From contig CM036762.1 in the NCBI GenBank assembly GCA_020796225.1, positions 16,730,786-16,794,785 of the forward strand: 64,000 nucleotides of DNA, in the 5' to 3' direction. This stretch comes from Arion vulgaris. Lineage: Eukaryota; Mollusca; Gastropoda; Stylommatophora; Arionidae. The position numbers and the translations under genes are program-made. Positions within the stretch are counted from its first letter, which is position 1. The number at the start of each line of letters is the position of its first letter. Below, one piece after another: positions 37,801-40,393 of the stretch. The notes under the pieces were generated by a model. That model did no database searches and was not told the origin of the DNA. It saw only the letters and a program-made list of their open reading frames with translations.

Positions 37801-38278
37801 AAAGTCCACTTGCTCCCCATACATATGAGAAGTTGATTAGTATATCTTCTCTCTCTATCATGAAGACAACACTGTTTGGCATGTCTAAACCTAACTACTA
37901 ATTCTCCCAATCATTTCAGTGTCTGAGACTCGCTAAAATCACATAAATGTGCGTGCACCACATTGATGACATCGGTTCTGTCCATACTTCTGTCAGCTTG
38001 AGTTGGGGCATTGTTTACAAGGAAGTCAACATGTTTGTTGCCCTGCCCTCCAGAATGTCATGGTATGTACAGCCAAGTTAATGTATTGAGATATGTCCTC
38101 CACCTGCTGTCCACAGAAGTAACAAATTCAGGAGGACAGGTTACAAAATATTATCAAAACTATTTTTCAGATATAGGCAAAGGAAAATAATAGTAAAATT
38201 ATTTACCTGTTCTGATGCGCAAGGGATAGCTAATGAAGATAAAATCAACACTATCCATACAGGTTTGTTGTTGGCCAT
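305..38278 (-). CDS. GRIN1: NMDA receptor subunit GluN1, complete spliced gene
   Basis: Obligatory glycine-binding subunit of NMDA-type glutamate-gated cation channels in the postsynaptic membrane. Coding exons (minus strand): 38278-38207, 37648-37337, 34513-34337, 33673-33573, 30605-30493, 27637-27466, 24310-24163, 22235-22143, 19757-19643, 18230-18118, 14166-14002, 11765-11531, 9642-9494, 6567-6407, 5797-5625, 3032-2925, 1677-1532, 613-305. All phases agree and sum to 954 codons, close to the usual 940-1000. Order: signal peptide (1-22), amino-terminal domain (25-about 385), S1 ligand lobe, M1, pore loop with N-site Asn600 in [16 protein letters not shown]3 with SYTANLAAF (630-638), S2, M4 (804-825), cytoplasmic tail 826-953. 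Glycine-site residues F467, P499, T501, R506, W716 and D717 are present; the usual Ser in S2 is Ala672. S1 cysteines (…C…C…CCMGYC) are kept. No vertebrate-type N1 cassette was seen. Neighbour TMEM39 is divergent. Confidence 0.96.
984..1331 (-). pseudogene. LINE C-terminal fragment, (TAAC)n tail
   Basis: Encodes the end of a non-LTR retrotransposon protein ([40 protein letters not shown]…). Ends in AACTAACTAACTA, the 3' tail. A second copy in plus orientation is at 24838-25300. Degenerate RT domain only upstream; a dead 5'-truncated insertion. Confidence 0.7.
1532..1677 (-). CDS. GRIN1: GRIN1 exon 18: M4 segment
   Basis: Encodes residues 803-851: transmembrane segment M4 ([20 protein letters not shown]) followed by [20 protein letters not shown] and RWRGIIE, a basic/acidic amphipathic helix at the start of the cytoplasmic tail. 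Starts with two bases (GT) completing the codon opened by the last G of exon 17; ends in phase 0 at donor GAG|GTAATT. M4 closely follows the animal GluN1 consensus, which is one basis for the assignment. Confidence 0.95.
2645..2880 (-). mobile_element. SINE family B copy
   Basis: Reverse complement of the family B consensus, from CGACCACTTGTTAAACC to the GGTCGCAGTGCTACTATTCT end. In GRIN1 intron 17, close to exon 17. Confidence 0.75.
2925..3032 (-). CDS. GRIN1: GRIN1 exon 17: end of S2
   Basis: Encodes about residues 767-803 ([19 protein letters not shown]…[14 protein letters not shown]), the C-terminal end of the S2 ligand-binding lobe and its linker to M4. The Cys in KSSC is the partner of the Cys in the CDLTTAG segment of exon 16 in other GluN1 proteins. 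Acceptor is ATGGTTCAG; the donor is G|GTTTGT, a weak match to the GTRAGT consensus, but the frame on both sides fixes it. Confidence 0.93.
3170..3480 (-). pseudogene. LINE 3' fragment
   Basis: Starts ATAGCTTGTCCTGAGCAGAA and is shared with 20925-21300 (-), 34580-34950 (-), 4735-4940 (+) and 48880-49200 (+). Reverse frames give a degraded 'LKYFG-I-RH-GLEKTIMEAGI' end of a non-LTR element. Confidence 0.55.
3530..4075 (+). repeat. Unclassified 550-bp dispersed repeat, copy 1
   Basis: Starts near GTACGGTTCCAACTTCACTG and ends near CATTTCGCCATTGCTG. An inverted copy of the whole is at 59278-59845 and a half copy at 13345-13635. On the minus strand a short open frame with a good start context (AAAATGGCGGACAGCGG) reads [20 protein letters not shown] and stops soon after. 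No known family recognised; could be a non-autonomous DNA element or a dispersed piece of a host gene. Confidence 0.6.
4205..4450 (+). pseudogene. LINE C-terminal fragment
   Basis: Frame reads [20 protein letters not shown] then a basic stretch and RFRNLFLT; ends at 'CTGACGCTGTGAGGCAAACA'. Other copies: 5165-5370 (-), 21757-21920 (+), 55150-55640 (-). Typical 'GHV' C-terminus of a non-LTR retrotransposon protein. Confidence 0.6.
4735..4940 (+). pseudogene. LINE 3' fragment
   Basis: Degraded 3' end related to 48880-49200 (+) and, in reverse, 3170-3480 and 34580-34950: shared AGAACTTT/CTCAGGACAAGCTA-type terminus. No open frame of note. Confidence 0.45.
5165..5610 (-). pseudogene. LINE fragment
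   Basis: Reverse strand carries the '[18 protein letters not shown]' type end shared with 4205-4450, followed upstream by a degraded RT C-terminus ([20 protein letters not shown]…). Lies 15 bp from exon 16 of GRIN1. Confidence 0.5.
5625..5797 (-). CDS. GRIN1: GRIN1 exon 16: S2 with glycine-contact W-D
   Basis: Encodes residues 709-767: [40 protein letters not shown], then KNSPW to MHEN. Trp716 and Asp717 correspond to the GluN1 residues that close the cleft on glycine and bind its amino group. Starts in phase 2 (single T completing GGT) and ends in phase 1 at AAA|GTAAGT, so that A plus AT of exon 17 gives Asn. Confidence 0.95.
6020..6360 (+). pseudogene. LINE C-terminal fragment
   Basis: Encodes, with frameshifts, '[18 protein letters not shown]', a Gly/Arg-rich stretch (RGRGRPR), then [15 protein letters not shown]. 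Parallel copies at 24385-24700 (+) and 20610-20835 (-). Confidence 0.6.
6407..6567 (-). CDS. GRIN1: GRIN1 exon 15: S2, helix F region
   Basis: Encodes residues 656-708 ([20 protein letters not shown], then [18 protein letters not shown]…). The segment aligned to the agonist-carboxylate loop reads K-G-S-A-A-E, whereas vertebrate and insect GluN1 have K-(Q/G)-S-S-V-D; the second Ser, a glycine ligand contact, is Ala672 here. Starts in phase 0 directly after the GIDDPR end of exon 14; donor is GG|GTAAGG. Confidence 0.95.
7080..7800 (-). pseudogene. LINE fragment (RT C-terminus)
   Basis: Longest frame at 7464-7120: [20 protein letters not shown], then [20 protein letters not shown] and [13 protein letters not shown]…; related to the copy at 28490-29060. 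Further upstream frames are broken. Dead insertion in GRIN1 intron 14. Confidence 0.65.
8036..8390 (+). repeat. Degenerate pyrimidine-rich tandem repeat
   Basis: About a dozen imperfect units of roughly 24-30 bp around TTCAGCATATCTCCCTTCTC. One strand is strongly C/T-rich. Open frames here are by-products of the repeat. Confidence 0.6.
8513..8640 (+). mobile_element. SINE family C, 5' part
   Basis: Matches the start of family C (GAGTGGTTAC…CCCAAATTTGGGGC, GTAAAGAATAGAACCACTGT, TGCCATGCATGT, GGCTGAAATCGGATGCACA) and then diverges. Confidence 0.65.
8860..9030 (+). pseudogene. LINE C-terminal tail
   Basis: '[14 protein letters not shown]…[14 protein letters not shown]' followed by AAAAGAAGAAG. 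The same terminus is on the other strand at 12385-12585. Typical last residues of a RNase H-type or Jockey-like element with a (GAA)n tail. Confidence 0.6.
9207..9435. repeat. Foldback element related to Penelope 3' end
   Basis: Two roughly 105-bp arms in near-perfect inverted orientation: GGCGAAACACGTAATAACAA… on the left and its reverse complement ending TTACGTGTTTTGCC on the right, with a short centre near 9318. Each arm contains TTGATAAAGGCCTTTTGGTC-GAAACG (right arm read as its reverse). The same arm, single copy, forms the 3' end of the Penelope-like element at 44511-45272. A second foldback is at 36769-36988. Confidence 0.8.
9494..9642 (-). CDS. GRIN1: GRIN1 exon 14: M3 gate
   Basis: Encodes residues 606-655: [24 protein letters not shown] and the invariant SYTANLAAF gate motif of ionotropic glutamate receptors, then [17 protein letters not shown]. 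This is the pore-lining M3 helix and the M3-S2 linker. The acceptor is ACTAACAG with phase 1 entry; the donor AGG|GTATGG leaves phase 0. Confidence 0.97.
9884..10105 (-). mobile_element. tRNA-derived SINE family D
   Basis: Reverse strand: GTTCGTAGCGCGTTGGACT (A-box region), GGGTTCAATTCC (B-box), then a TCGTGGCACCGAACCGAAGG body and a poly(A) end seen here as a T-run. Other copies: 26995-27195, 30205-30409, 44140-44342, 63210-63405. Confidence 0.8.
10560..10866 (+). pseudogene. LINE C-terminal fragment with internal duplication
   Basis: Frame reads 'YNQS…[26 protein letters not shown]' then [20 protein letters not shown]…FTHETTLNI, the 'A-C-C-TVEHILQDCP' zinc-ribbon-like end of a Jockey/RNase H-type element. 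A roughly 30-bp unit around GAACACATAATTCAAGACTG is duplicated in tandem. Confidence 0.6.
11000..11430 (+). pseudogene. LINE 3' fragment
   Basis: Ends AGCAGTGTGATGACAAAAGA then GAAGAAG. The end (AAAATGGTTAGAAGGCATAG…) is shared with 54385-54577 (+) and 57775-57960 (-). Contains an (AGT)n run at 11252-11272. Confidence 0.55.
11531..11765 (-). CDS. GRIN1: GRIN1 exon 13: M1 and pore loop
   Basis: Encodes residues 528-606: pre-M1 [20 protein letters not shown]1 ([18 protein letters not shown]), an acidic cytoplasmic loop ([13 protein letters not shown]), and the pore loop [15 protein letters not shown]. Asn600 is the N-site asparagine that controls calcium permeability and magnesium block in GluN1. 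I placed the acceptor at ATCAG|ACACAG rather than six bases downstream because this gives the family's length between S1 and M1. Confidence 0.96.
11938..12188 (+). mobile_element. tRNA-derived SINE family A
   Basis: Begins ATCTCTGTGGCTAAGTGGTT (tRNA-like 5' half with A-box), degraded B-box GGGTTAAAATTCGAACC, then CCTAGAGACC-like body and ATATGGGGTAAAAGCCGGTG, AGTCAATTCTTTGGCTTTAG end. About ten copies in the window, both strands. Confidence 0.8.
12385..12585 (-). pseudogene. LINE C-terminal tail
   Basis: Reverse frame: [55 protein letters not shown]; ends in AAGAAGAGGAAGG. Same family as 8860-9030. Confidence 0.6.
12645..12672. repeat. (AT)n microsatellite
   Basis: ATATAATATATATATATATA run in GRIN1 intron 12. 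Similar tracts at 13978-13991, 30629-30643, 40098-40120. Confidence 0.8.
13155..13352 (-). pseudogene. RNase H LINE fragment
   Basis: Reverse frame [40 protein letters not shown]: the GH-G-N-ERAD signature of the RNase H domain in I-type non-LTR elements. Related copies: 19925-20320, 23340-23940, 38330-39960, 41420-42246. Confidence 0.7.
13345..13635 (+). repeat. Unclassified dispersed repeat, half copy
   Basis: Matches the first half of 3530-4075, from GTACGGTTCCAACTTCACTG to CCAGCTTTCTGCAC, then is cut by an adjacent family C SINE (13632-13903). Confidence 0.6.
13632..13903 (-). mobile_element. SINE family C copy
   Basis: Reverse complement, opening with TCTTCTTCTTCTTC (the (GAA)n tail) then GTTCTTTACGACCAATTTTA and ending CCCCAAATTTGGGCCCGGTA, CCACTCGG. 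Full length. Confidence 0.8.
14002..14166 (-). CDS. GRIN1: GRIN1 exon 12: S1 glycine site
   Basis: Encodes residues 473-527: [56 protein letters not shown]499, T501 and R506 match the GluN1 residues that bind the alpha-carboxyl and amino groups of glycine. Both boundaries are phase 0 (acceptor TTTTTTCAG, donor AAG|GTATTT). Codons upstream of 14166 that stay open in frame are intron. Confidence 0.97.
14389..14644 (-). mobile_element. SINE family C copy, split by a LINE
   Basis: Full-length family C in reverse. Its last bases (TAATCACTCGTGTG, 14631-14644) are repeated at 16038-16051 after the LINE at 14645-16037, so the LINE landed inside this SINE. An outer duplication (ACCCTAAG, 14379 and 16051) is the SINE's own target site. 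Confidence 0.8.
14645..16037 (+). mobile_element. 5'-truncated LINE with reverse transcriptase remnants
   Basis: Non-LTR retrotransposon, 1.39 kb, flanked by the 14-bp duplication TAATCACTCGTGTG. RT motifs in order: [74 protein letters not shown] (catalytic FADD), [20 protein letters not shown], then the C-terminal [20 protein letters not shown]…[11 protein letters not shown]. At least three frameshifts (near 15010, 15120, 15290, 15450) inactivate it. Sits in GRIN1 intron 11, opposite strand. A second copy of its 3' end is at 18315-18835 (-). Clade not assigned; RTE/L2-like is a guess. Confidence 0.85.
16128..16376 (-). mobile_element. SINE family A copy
   Basis: Reverse complement of family A: TTTTAAAGCCGAAGGATTGA to CACTTAGCCACAGAGACC. 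The B-box reads GAGTTCGAATT on the reverse strand. Confidence 0.8.
16398..16566 (+). repeat. Dispersed repeat family E
   Basis: GTGGTCAGCACATTTACTTC … TTTTTCCAACTACAAAAACC … TAAAGACAGATAGCAATGTG. A second copy is nested in a family B SINE at 19022-19204. tRNA-like start possible; class unknown. Confidence 0.55.
16951..18100. repeat. 24-bp minisatellite, about 48 units
   Basis: Near-perfect head-to-tail array of ACACAACATATTACTTTGATACAG (unit given as: ACACAACATATT + ACTTTGATACAG). Some units are 23 bp (one C missing, ACAAACATATT…), at about 17359, 17598, 17621, 17763, 17858 and 17977; two units carry CAAACAC for CAGACAC. Because 24 is a multiple of 3 and no frame makes a stop, both strands show long meaningless open frames. 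The array ends about 20 bp from the GRIN1 exon 11 donor. Confidence 0.95.
18118..18230 (-). CDS. GRIN1: GRIN1 exon 11: S1 start, CCxGYC motif
   Basis: Encodes residues 435-472 ([38 protein letters not shown]). The CC-x-GYC cysteines are S1 disulfide cysteines, and Phe467 sits where the glycine-stacking Phe lies in GluN1. Acceptor ATCATCAG lies in a 39-bp unit repeated immediately upstream; donor AAG|GTAAGA is followed within about 20 bp by the 24-bp minisatellite. Confidence 0.95.
18221..18306 (-). repeat. 39-bp tandem duplication over exon 11 acceptor
   Basis: 18221-18259 and 18260-18298 are about 80% identical (CAACAGTGATCTGATGAT… versus CAATAGTGATCTGTTGAT…), and a third unit begins at 18299. 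The exon 11 3' splice site, CATCAG|ATCAC, lies in the first unit and a matching CAACAG|ATCAC in the second. Confidence 0.75.
18315..18835 (-). pseudogene. LINE C-terminal fragment
   Basis: Reverse frames: [40 protein letters not shown], then [15 protein letters not shown]; clear relative of the LINE at 14645-16037, including the 3' end TTTACAGACGGTCAATTGGC. Frameshifted. Confidence 0.75.
18836..19247 (-). mobile_element. SINE family B with nested repeat E
   Basis: Family B in reverse runs 18836-19021 and resumes at 19205 (GTAGGTCGCAGTAATACTAT). The interruption 19022-19204 is a copy of repeat E. Confidence 0.7.
19290..19634 (+). mobile_element. LINE 3' fragment with (AT)n tail
   Basis: Frames read '[20 protein letters not shown]…[20 protein letters not shown]' and the element ends GAAAGGAAAATATATATATA, passing into a long (AT)n tract to 19634. 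The exon 10 donor of GRIN1 lies 8-9 bp farther on. Copies with the same end and (AT)n tail: 31455-31818 (+), 35930-36150 (-). Confidence 0.65.
19643..19757 (-). CDS. GRIN1: GRIN1 exon 10: ATD-S1 linker
   Basis: Encodes residues 397-435: [38 protein letters not shown]. Corresponds to the IVTIHQEPFVYV region that opens the ligand-binding domain in GluN1, with two conserved cysteines. Acceptor GTCATAG, donor CAAG|GTAACT; the donor is followed after only a few bases by an (AT)n tract. Confidence 0.94.
19925..20320 (+). pseudogene. RNase H LINE C-terminal fragment
   Basis: [20 protein letters not shown] … [16 protein letters not shown] … [20 protein letters not shown]: end of the RNase H domain and the C-terminus, with a stop after 'LRE'. 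Near relative of 41420-42246. Confidence 0.75.
20240..20491 (+). repeat. 87-bp tandem triplication at LINE terminus
   Basis: Three consecutive units beginning TGAGAGACATACTGAGG and ending AACTAAACTAAAC (20240-20326, 20327-20413, 20414-20491). They repeat the last codons and 3'UTR of the RNase H LINE at 19925-20320. Confidence 0.75.
20610..21300 (-). pseudogene. Two LINE 3' fragments side by side
   Basis: 20610-20835 reverse: '[20 protein letters not shown]', [20 protein letters not shown]…, related to 6020-6360. 20925-21300 reverse: [20 protein letters not shown]…, related to 3170-3480 and 34580-34950. An AT-rich tract separates them. Confidence 0.6.
21474..21726 (+). mobile_element. SINE family A copy
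   Basis: Well-preserved: GTCTCTGTGGCTAAGTGGTT, GTGAGTTCGAATCCAGACC (B-box), AGAGACTCCTAGGATTGTTG, ending ATCAATCCTTTGGCTTTAGA. Confidence 0.85.
21757..21920 (+). pseudogene. LINE C-terminal fragment
   Basis: CACCTCAAAGAGCAATGCTG … CTTGACCTGACGCTGTGAGG; same tail as 4205-4450. Confidence 0.6.
22143..22235 (-). CDS. GRIN1: GRIN1 exon 9: end of amino-terminal domain
   Basis: Thirty-one residues (366-396), [20 protein letters not shown] then [11 protein letters not shown], matching the conserved IxWPGG…KP-G segment that joins the amino-terminal domain to S1. Acceptor TCTACTTACAG, donor ACG|GTAATA, phase 0 on both sides. Confidence 0.92.
22342..22568 (+). mobile_element. SINE family B copy
   Basis: GGGCCCAAGTAAAGCAAAGA to GAAGAAGAAGA; nearly complete with a short internal deletion after CTACTTGTA. 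Confidence 0.8.
22686..22944 (+). mobile_element. SINE family C copy
   Basis: Full length, CCGCCCGAGTGGTTACCGGG to AGAAGAAGAAGAAGAGG. Confidence 0.85.
23340..23940 (+). pseudogene. RNase H LINE fragment
   Basis: Frame 23338-23706 carries [20 protein letters not shown] and [20 protein letters not shown], i.e. the RNase H D-S and ERAD motifs; then [20 protein letters not shown] and [15 protein letters not shown] in other frames. Confidence 0.75.
24163..24310 (-). CDS. GRIN1: GRIN1 exon 8: amino-terminal domain
   Basis: Residues 316-365 ([40 protein letters not shown]…). Matches the 'G-TG-V-F-E-GDR…Y-IMN' signature near the end of the LIVBP-like domain. One leading base completes a Glu codon with exon 7; ends in phase 0 at AAG|GTAATA. 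Confidence 0.93.
24385..24700 (+). pseudogene. LINE C-terminal fragment
   Basis: '[20 protein letters not shown]', [13 protein letters not shown]…, broken by stops. Same family as 6020-6360. Lies about 75 bp upstream (gene sense) of GRIN1 exon 8. Confidence 0.6.
24838..25300 (+). pseudogene. LINE C-terminal fragment, (TAAC)n tail
   Basis: [20 protein letters not shown] (RT palm end), then [20 protein letters not shown]…[21 protein letters not shown] and a (CTAA)n tail at 25283-25300. Second copy of 984-1331. Confidence 0.75.
25338..25885. repeat. Tandem duplication of about 277 bp with degraded SINE A
   Basis: The block beginning GGTTTCCAATACGGTTCAAT is repeated from about 25613, ending AGCTTGTTGAAAATGGT in both. 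Identity is very high apart from small indels. Each unit contains a decayed family A SINE in reverse. Confidence 0.8.
26165..26690 (-). mobile_element. SINE family B with nested SINE A
   Basis: Family B (reverse) 26165-26326 is interrupted by a full family A (reverse) at 26327-26574 and resumes at 26575. ATTTACTAGGG / ATTTACTACGG flank the insert as target-site duplication (10 of 11 match). Confidence 0.8.
26995..27195 (+). mobile_element. tRNA-derived SINE family D
   Basis: GTTCGTAGCGCGTTGGACTA, GGGTTCAATTCTGCGG (B-box), CACCGAGCCGAAGAACTTTC, ending CTTCTGGATCGAAAAA. Confidence 0.8.
27235..27390 (+). pseudogene. RNase H LINE terminus
   Basis: '[20 protein letters not shown]' then [10 protein letters not shown]: last residues of the RNase H LINE, with 3'UTR. 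Confidence 0.5.
27466..27637 (-). CDS. GRIN1: GRIN1 exon 7: amino-terminal domain
   Basis: Residues 259-316 ([40 protein letters not shown]…), aligning to GIIGLQLINGKNE…HELLEKENITDPP of other GluN1 proteins. Donor GA|GTGAGC; the same reading frame hits TGA just past the donor, confirming the exon end. Confidence 0.93.
27822..28085 (-). mobile_element. SINE family B copy
   Basis: Reverse: TCTTCGAATGCTCCACATCG to GGCCCCGGCACCACATGGG. Full length. Confidence 0.8.
28490..29060 (-). pseudogene. LINE fragment (RT C-terminus)
   Basis: Reverse frame: [40 protein letters not shown]…[20 protein letters not shown]. Relative of 7080-7800. Confidence 0.7.
29249..29629. mobile_element. TTAA-flanked MITE with nested insertion
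   Basis: Starts TTAACTCTCTCCACGCC and ends ACGAAAGAGTTAA: inverted ends bounded by TTAA, as in piggyBac-type elements. The body (TTTCTAGTTTTACTTCTAC, TTTTAACCTTGTTATTCTA) matches the element at 53233-53542. An AT tract and a LINE end (GGGGGAGACTGAGCACCTAT…) are inserted near 29395-29520. Confidence 0.65.
30120..30450 (-). mobile_element. SINE family C with nested SINE D
   Basis: Family C (reverse) 30120-30204 is interrupted by family D (plus) at 30205-30409 and resumes to 30450. The 8-bp duplication CCAATTTG (30197-30204, 30410-30417) marks the insertion. Confidence 0.85.
30493..30605 (-). CDS. GRIN1: GRIN1 exon 6: amino-terminal domain
   Basis: Residues 221-259 ([37 protein letters not shown]), corresponding to SEDDAATVYRAAAMLNMTG…VWLV of GluN1. 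The acceptor TTGCAG is preceded by a short (TA)n tract. Donor G|GTGAGC, phase 1. Confidence 0.93.
31070..31328 (+). mobile_element. SINE family C copy
   Basis: Full length: GCCCGAGTGGTTACCGGGCC to CGCAAAGAAGAAGAAGG. Confidence 0.85.
31455..31818 (+). mobile_element. LINE 3' fragment with (AT)n tail
   Basis: '[20 protein letters not shown]…[10 protein letters not shown]' with an internal repeat of CCCTATGGAAACCCTGAAAC, ending GAGGAATATATATATAT into an (AT)n tract 31767-31818. Same lineage as 19290-19634. Confidence 0.65.
32055..32245 (-). mobile_element. SINE family B, partial
   Basis: Reverse family B: CCTAAGAGCGATTGTACACT to CACAGTGTTACTATTCTTTG, missing the 3' tail. Confidence 0.75.
33227..33566 (+). 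mobile_element. Poly(A) SINE (family I) at GRIN1 exon 5 donor
   Basis: Element of 340 bp starting CGGGGGACTGCC with a tRNA-like promoter region (GGTTCGAATCT B-box near 33292) and ending in a poly(A) run (about 33544-33567). It is flanked by a perfect 12-bp target-site duplication, ACTTACGATGCA, at 33215-33226 and 33567-33578. The right copy spans the GRIN1 exon 5 donor. The same 3' end (CAGTTTCAGAGATGAAAC… poly A) is at 1-65 and related pieces at 51595-51735. Confidence 0.85.
33573..33673 (-). CDS. GRIN1: GRIN1 exon 5: amino-terminal domain
   Basis: Residues 188-221: [33 protein letters not shown]. It aligns weakly but over its full length to [33 protein letters not shown], and both phases fit (0 in, 2 out). 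Donor TC|GTAAGT is followed at once by a T-run, because a SINE poly(A) tail abuts it on the other strand. The intron before it sits where vertebrate GRIN1 carries the optional N1 cassette; I see no lysine-rich cassette exon in that 663-bp intron. Confidence 0.88.
33736..33905 (+). mobile_element. SINE family A, 3' part
   Basis: From the B-box (GTGGGTTCGAATTCGGACC) to CGTCAATCTCTTGGCTTTAG, in the intron between exons 4 and 5. Confidence 0.7.
34337..34513 (-). CDS. GRIN1: GRIN1 exon 4: amino-terminal domain
   Basis: Residues 129-187 ([40 protein letters not shown]…). [11 protein letters not shown] is a near-invariant GluN1 signature. Phase 0 at both ends; acceptor TTCACAG, donor AGA|GTAAGT. 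Confidence 0.96.
34580..34950 (-). pseudogene. LINE 3' fragment
   Basis: Reverse: '[20 protein letters not shown]…[20 protein letters not shown]', same lineage as 3170-3480. About 65 bp from exon 4. Confidence 0.6.
35037..35222 (+). repeat. Dispersed repeat, possible tRNA-like SINE
   Basis: GAATTAGCGTAATGCGTAAG … GGGTTAAATTCCCACACTC … GTGAAATGACCGGTACTTCA. A similar sequence is at 14235-14388. Confidence 0.5.
35372..35794. mobile_element. hAT-type MITE with 8-bp target duplication
   Basis: Left end TGTTGATTCCCAAACTTTTT, right end (reversed) CAGCATTTCCCAAAGTGGG. Both resemble hAT termini (…TTCCCAAACTTTTT), and the flanks carry the exact 8-bp duplication GTGTAGTG (35364-35371, 35795-35802). 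Interior AT-rich with CACCCCC runs near each end; no transposase frame. Confidence 0.75.
35930..36150 (-). pseudogene. LINE 3' fragment
   Basis: Reverse of the 19290-19634 lineage: ATTCCTCTTATAATGTTATT … AGTAAAGTTTGTTACAGGG. Confidence 0.6.
36769..36988. repeat. Foldback element related to Penelope 3' end
   Basis: Left arm GGCGAAACATGTAAAATCAA…, right arm ends CTTTTACGTGTTTTGCC; reverse complements with a short unpaired centre (36870-36915). Second member of the 9207-9435 family. Confidence 0.75.
37337..37648 (-). CDS. GRIN1: GRIN1 exon 3: start of amino-terminal domain
   Basis: Residues 25-128: [20 protein letters not shown]…, then [20 protein letters not shown] and [20 protein letters not shown]. 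Same order as VNIGAVLSTRKHEQMF…YAILVSHP…[21 protein letters not shown]. Acceptor ATTTTTAG. The donor is GTG|GTCAGT, a non-standard but GT-type site; it is the only GT that keeps frame and length with exon 4. Confidence 0.94.
37715..37920 (-). pseudogene. LINE C-terminal scrap
   Basis: Reverse frame ends [20 protein letters not shown], the terminus of the RNase H LINE family (compare [15 protein letters not shown] at 23870-23930). Confidence 0.45.
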
Positions 38279-38304
38279 TGCTGTCAATGTAAATTACAGG
38301 TGAT
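38207..38304 (-). CDS. GRIN1: GRIN1 exon 2: start codon and signal peptide
   Basis: ATG at 38278-38276 in the context AGCAATGG. The 24 codons [24 protein letters not shown] form a classic signal peptide: short basic n-region, hydrophobic core, small residues before a likely cut after Ala22 or nearby. Bases 38279-38304 are 5'UTR, bounded upstream by an acceptor (ATATTTTCAG at 38310-38305), so transcription starts in an upstream non-coding exon. Donor CAG|GTAAAT. Confidence 0.9.
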
Positions 38305-38329
38305 CTGAAAATATATGATTGGTTATTGG

Positions 38330-39960
38330 TTACTAAACTGATGTCATTGCACTCGGGCAGACCCATAGGTGCTCAGTCTCCCCAACAGATATCGAAGAGT
38401 ATGCATACTGATGGTTCCCATGGCTCGCTGATAAAACACACCTCTCACACTGCCTCTCAGGGGCATCCAGTTCGACTTGTACAACGGGTAACTCCAAACT
38501 GCCTAAATCGCTTGATCGATTCAACATCAATTTTAGTGTCCTCATCCAGCAGACAGTCGCAAGATACTGAAGAACATCCCCTTATCCATCTGCAACTCTC
38601 CAACAATCAATGGTGTTGATGCAAGCCTGTCCGCTCCCTCATTACCGTAAACACCGCATGCCCAGGACAGTATATCCACGTAAGCCTCTGGAGGTTAGAA
38701 ACTTCTATAGACGACATCCACTCATACCGAAACCTGCCCTTCTGGATCTTGTGAAGCATCGACTGAGAGTCAGATACAACAATGGCCCCAGTAATTGAAG
38801 TCCCAGAGATCCAATGGAGCGCAGCAGTTAACGGCCTCAACCTCCATCCTCATACTAGAAGTAGTTGTCCTGTATGCCCCACTTTGCTCTGCAACAACCC
38901 TACCATGCGCATTAGCCAAGAAACTCCAGCTGGACTTCTCACCACGATGAACCGACCTATTGGTATATACAACAACATCATCATCCCTTGCATTATCTTT
39001 TATCAGCTGTGAGATCAGCCTTCATGTTGCCCCAATCTCTACATTCTCTTCCAAGAGTAATGATAACGTTGAGATAGTTGGTCAAGCTACCATCTGTTGG
39101 GATCCATTCTTCCCCTTTTGGTAGGGTCGCAACCGTAGTCACCTGGCCAATTGTACTCTCAGCCTGGGCCATCCACGACATGCCACGCTTGATTCTCGTG
39201 CCCTTAACATCATTAGTGTTCTTGTGCAGTGGATGTCTCTTATCTGCAGTAACCCGCATATATGCCTTGGTTTGGGCGATTGCATGACAGGAGCGTAGTG
39301 ATAGAAGGCCAAGCATATATCCCATCTTCACAATCTTATTTGGCTGAAATCGGATGCACATGTCCTAAACGTGTAGAAGTCTATGCGTTTAGGGGCCTAC
39401 CAAACCAATGTGCAACGTATACACGTTCTTGGCAAAGATCAAACATATCACAAAGAGTGATTAAAATTGGTCGTAAAGAACGAATGCAAATAAGAAGAAG
39501 ATCTTCACAATGGGGGTATCTCTAGTGCAGCCCAGGACTATACACATACCTTCATTCTGAACCCATTCGAGTCGTTCACATTCTGATCTTTATATTGTAA
39601 GAATGCAGAGTCCGTAATCTACCACGGACATAACCAGTCGATCGAACAAAAGGACAAGTAGTCTCTGCTCAATGTGTGCAGCTACCATAACTTTGAGACC
39701 CGCAAGACCACACTTGCAACGTTGTATTGTCTGTTCTACATGGTGTTTGAAAGATAATCTACGATCAAAGGTTATTCCATGCCAAGATAGCGCAGCCTGT
39801 CTCTGCGCTTGATGGTATGTTCATCAAAGATTACACGGGGTAGATCAGCCTTGACTATGTGATTATTCAACGAGCACCACAACATACACATTTTTTCAGG
39901 ACTGACCTGAGAGCGAGACTCTCTACACCAACTCGAGATGGTATGCAATGTTTTCAGCCA
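38330..39960 (-). pseudogene. RNase H LINE remnant, split by SINE C
   Basis: Reverse frames, from right: RT end (RSQVSPEKMCMLWCSLNNHI, DRLRYLGMEITFDRRLSFKH, LLFDRLVMSVVDYGLCI), then SWMAQAESTIGQVTTVATLP, then RNase H ([40 protein letters not shown]). Many stops and shifts. A family C SINE piece occupies 39338-39505. RT FADD remnant TLTFADDILVYMTGSD lies on the opposite strand at 39973-40020. Confidence 0.75.
39338..39505 (+). mobile_element. SINE family C, 3' part
   Basis: GGCTGAAATCGGATGCACAT to GCAAATAAGAAGAAG; nested in the RNase H LINE remnant. Confidence 0.75.
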
Positions 39961-40249
39961 ACCGGGTTGGGTCGAACACTGACATTTGCAGATGATATCT
40001 TAGTATATATGACTGGGTCAGACAGATGAGAGATGGTTGACATTCAGAAAACATTGAAAATATATGAACAATGAATATTATATCCATATATAAATAATGA
40101 ATATATATATATATATATATATATTATGTTGAACCTGCTCTGTTAATGAGATGAAAATCGTAACAGAGATGAGATGTCTTAGAAGAGCTTGCATGAGCAA
40201 CAATGAGAGATAAAATTAGAAAATACAGCAATTATAAAAAGACTTTGAA

Positions 40250-40393
40250 TTAACCCTTTCGCTCTGTAATCGTTGTTTACCTCTGGACACATTTATATTG
40301 CAATGTATACTAAATTAGCCAGTATACTGTCTTTGCATCATCTTAAACAAATTTGCAAGCCAGTATATCGGCTCAGAAAGGCAAAGGGTTTAA
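40250..40393. mobile_element. TTAA-flanked MITE, 144 bp
   Basis: TTAACCCTTTCGCTCTG … CAGAAAGGCAAAGGGTTTAA: inverted ends starting CCCTTT between TTAA sites, as in piggyBac-type elements. Short AT-rich centre. Confidence 0.6.
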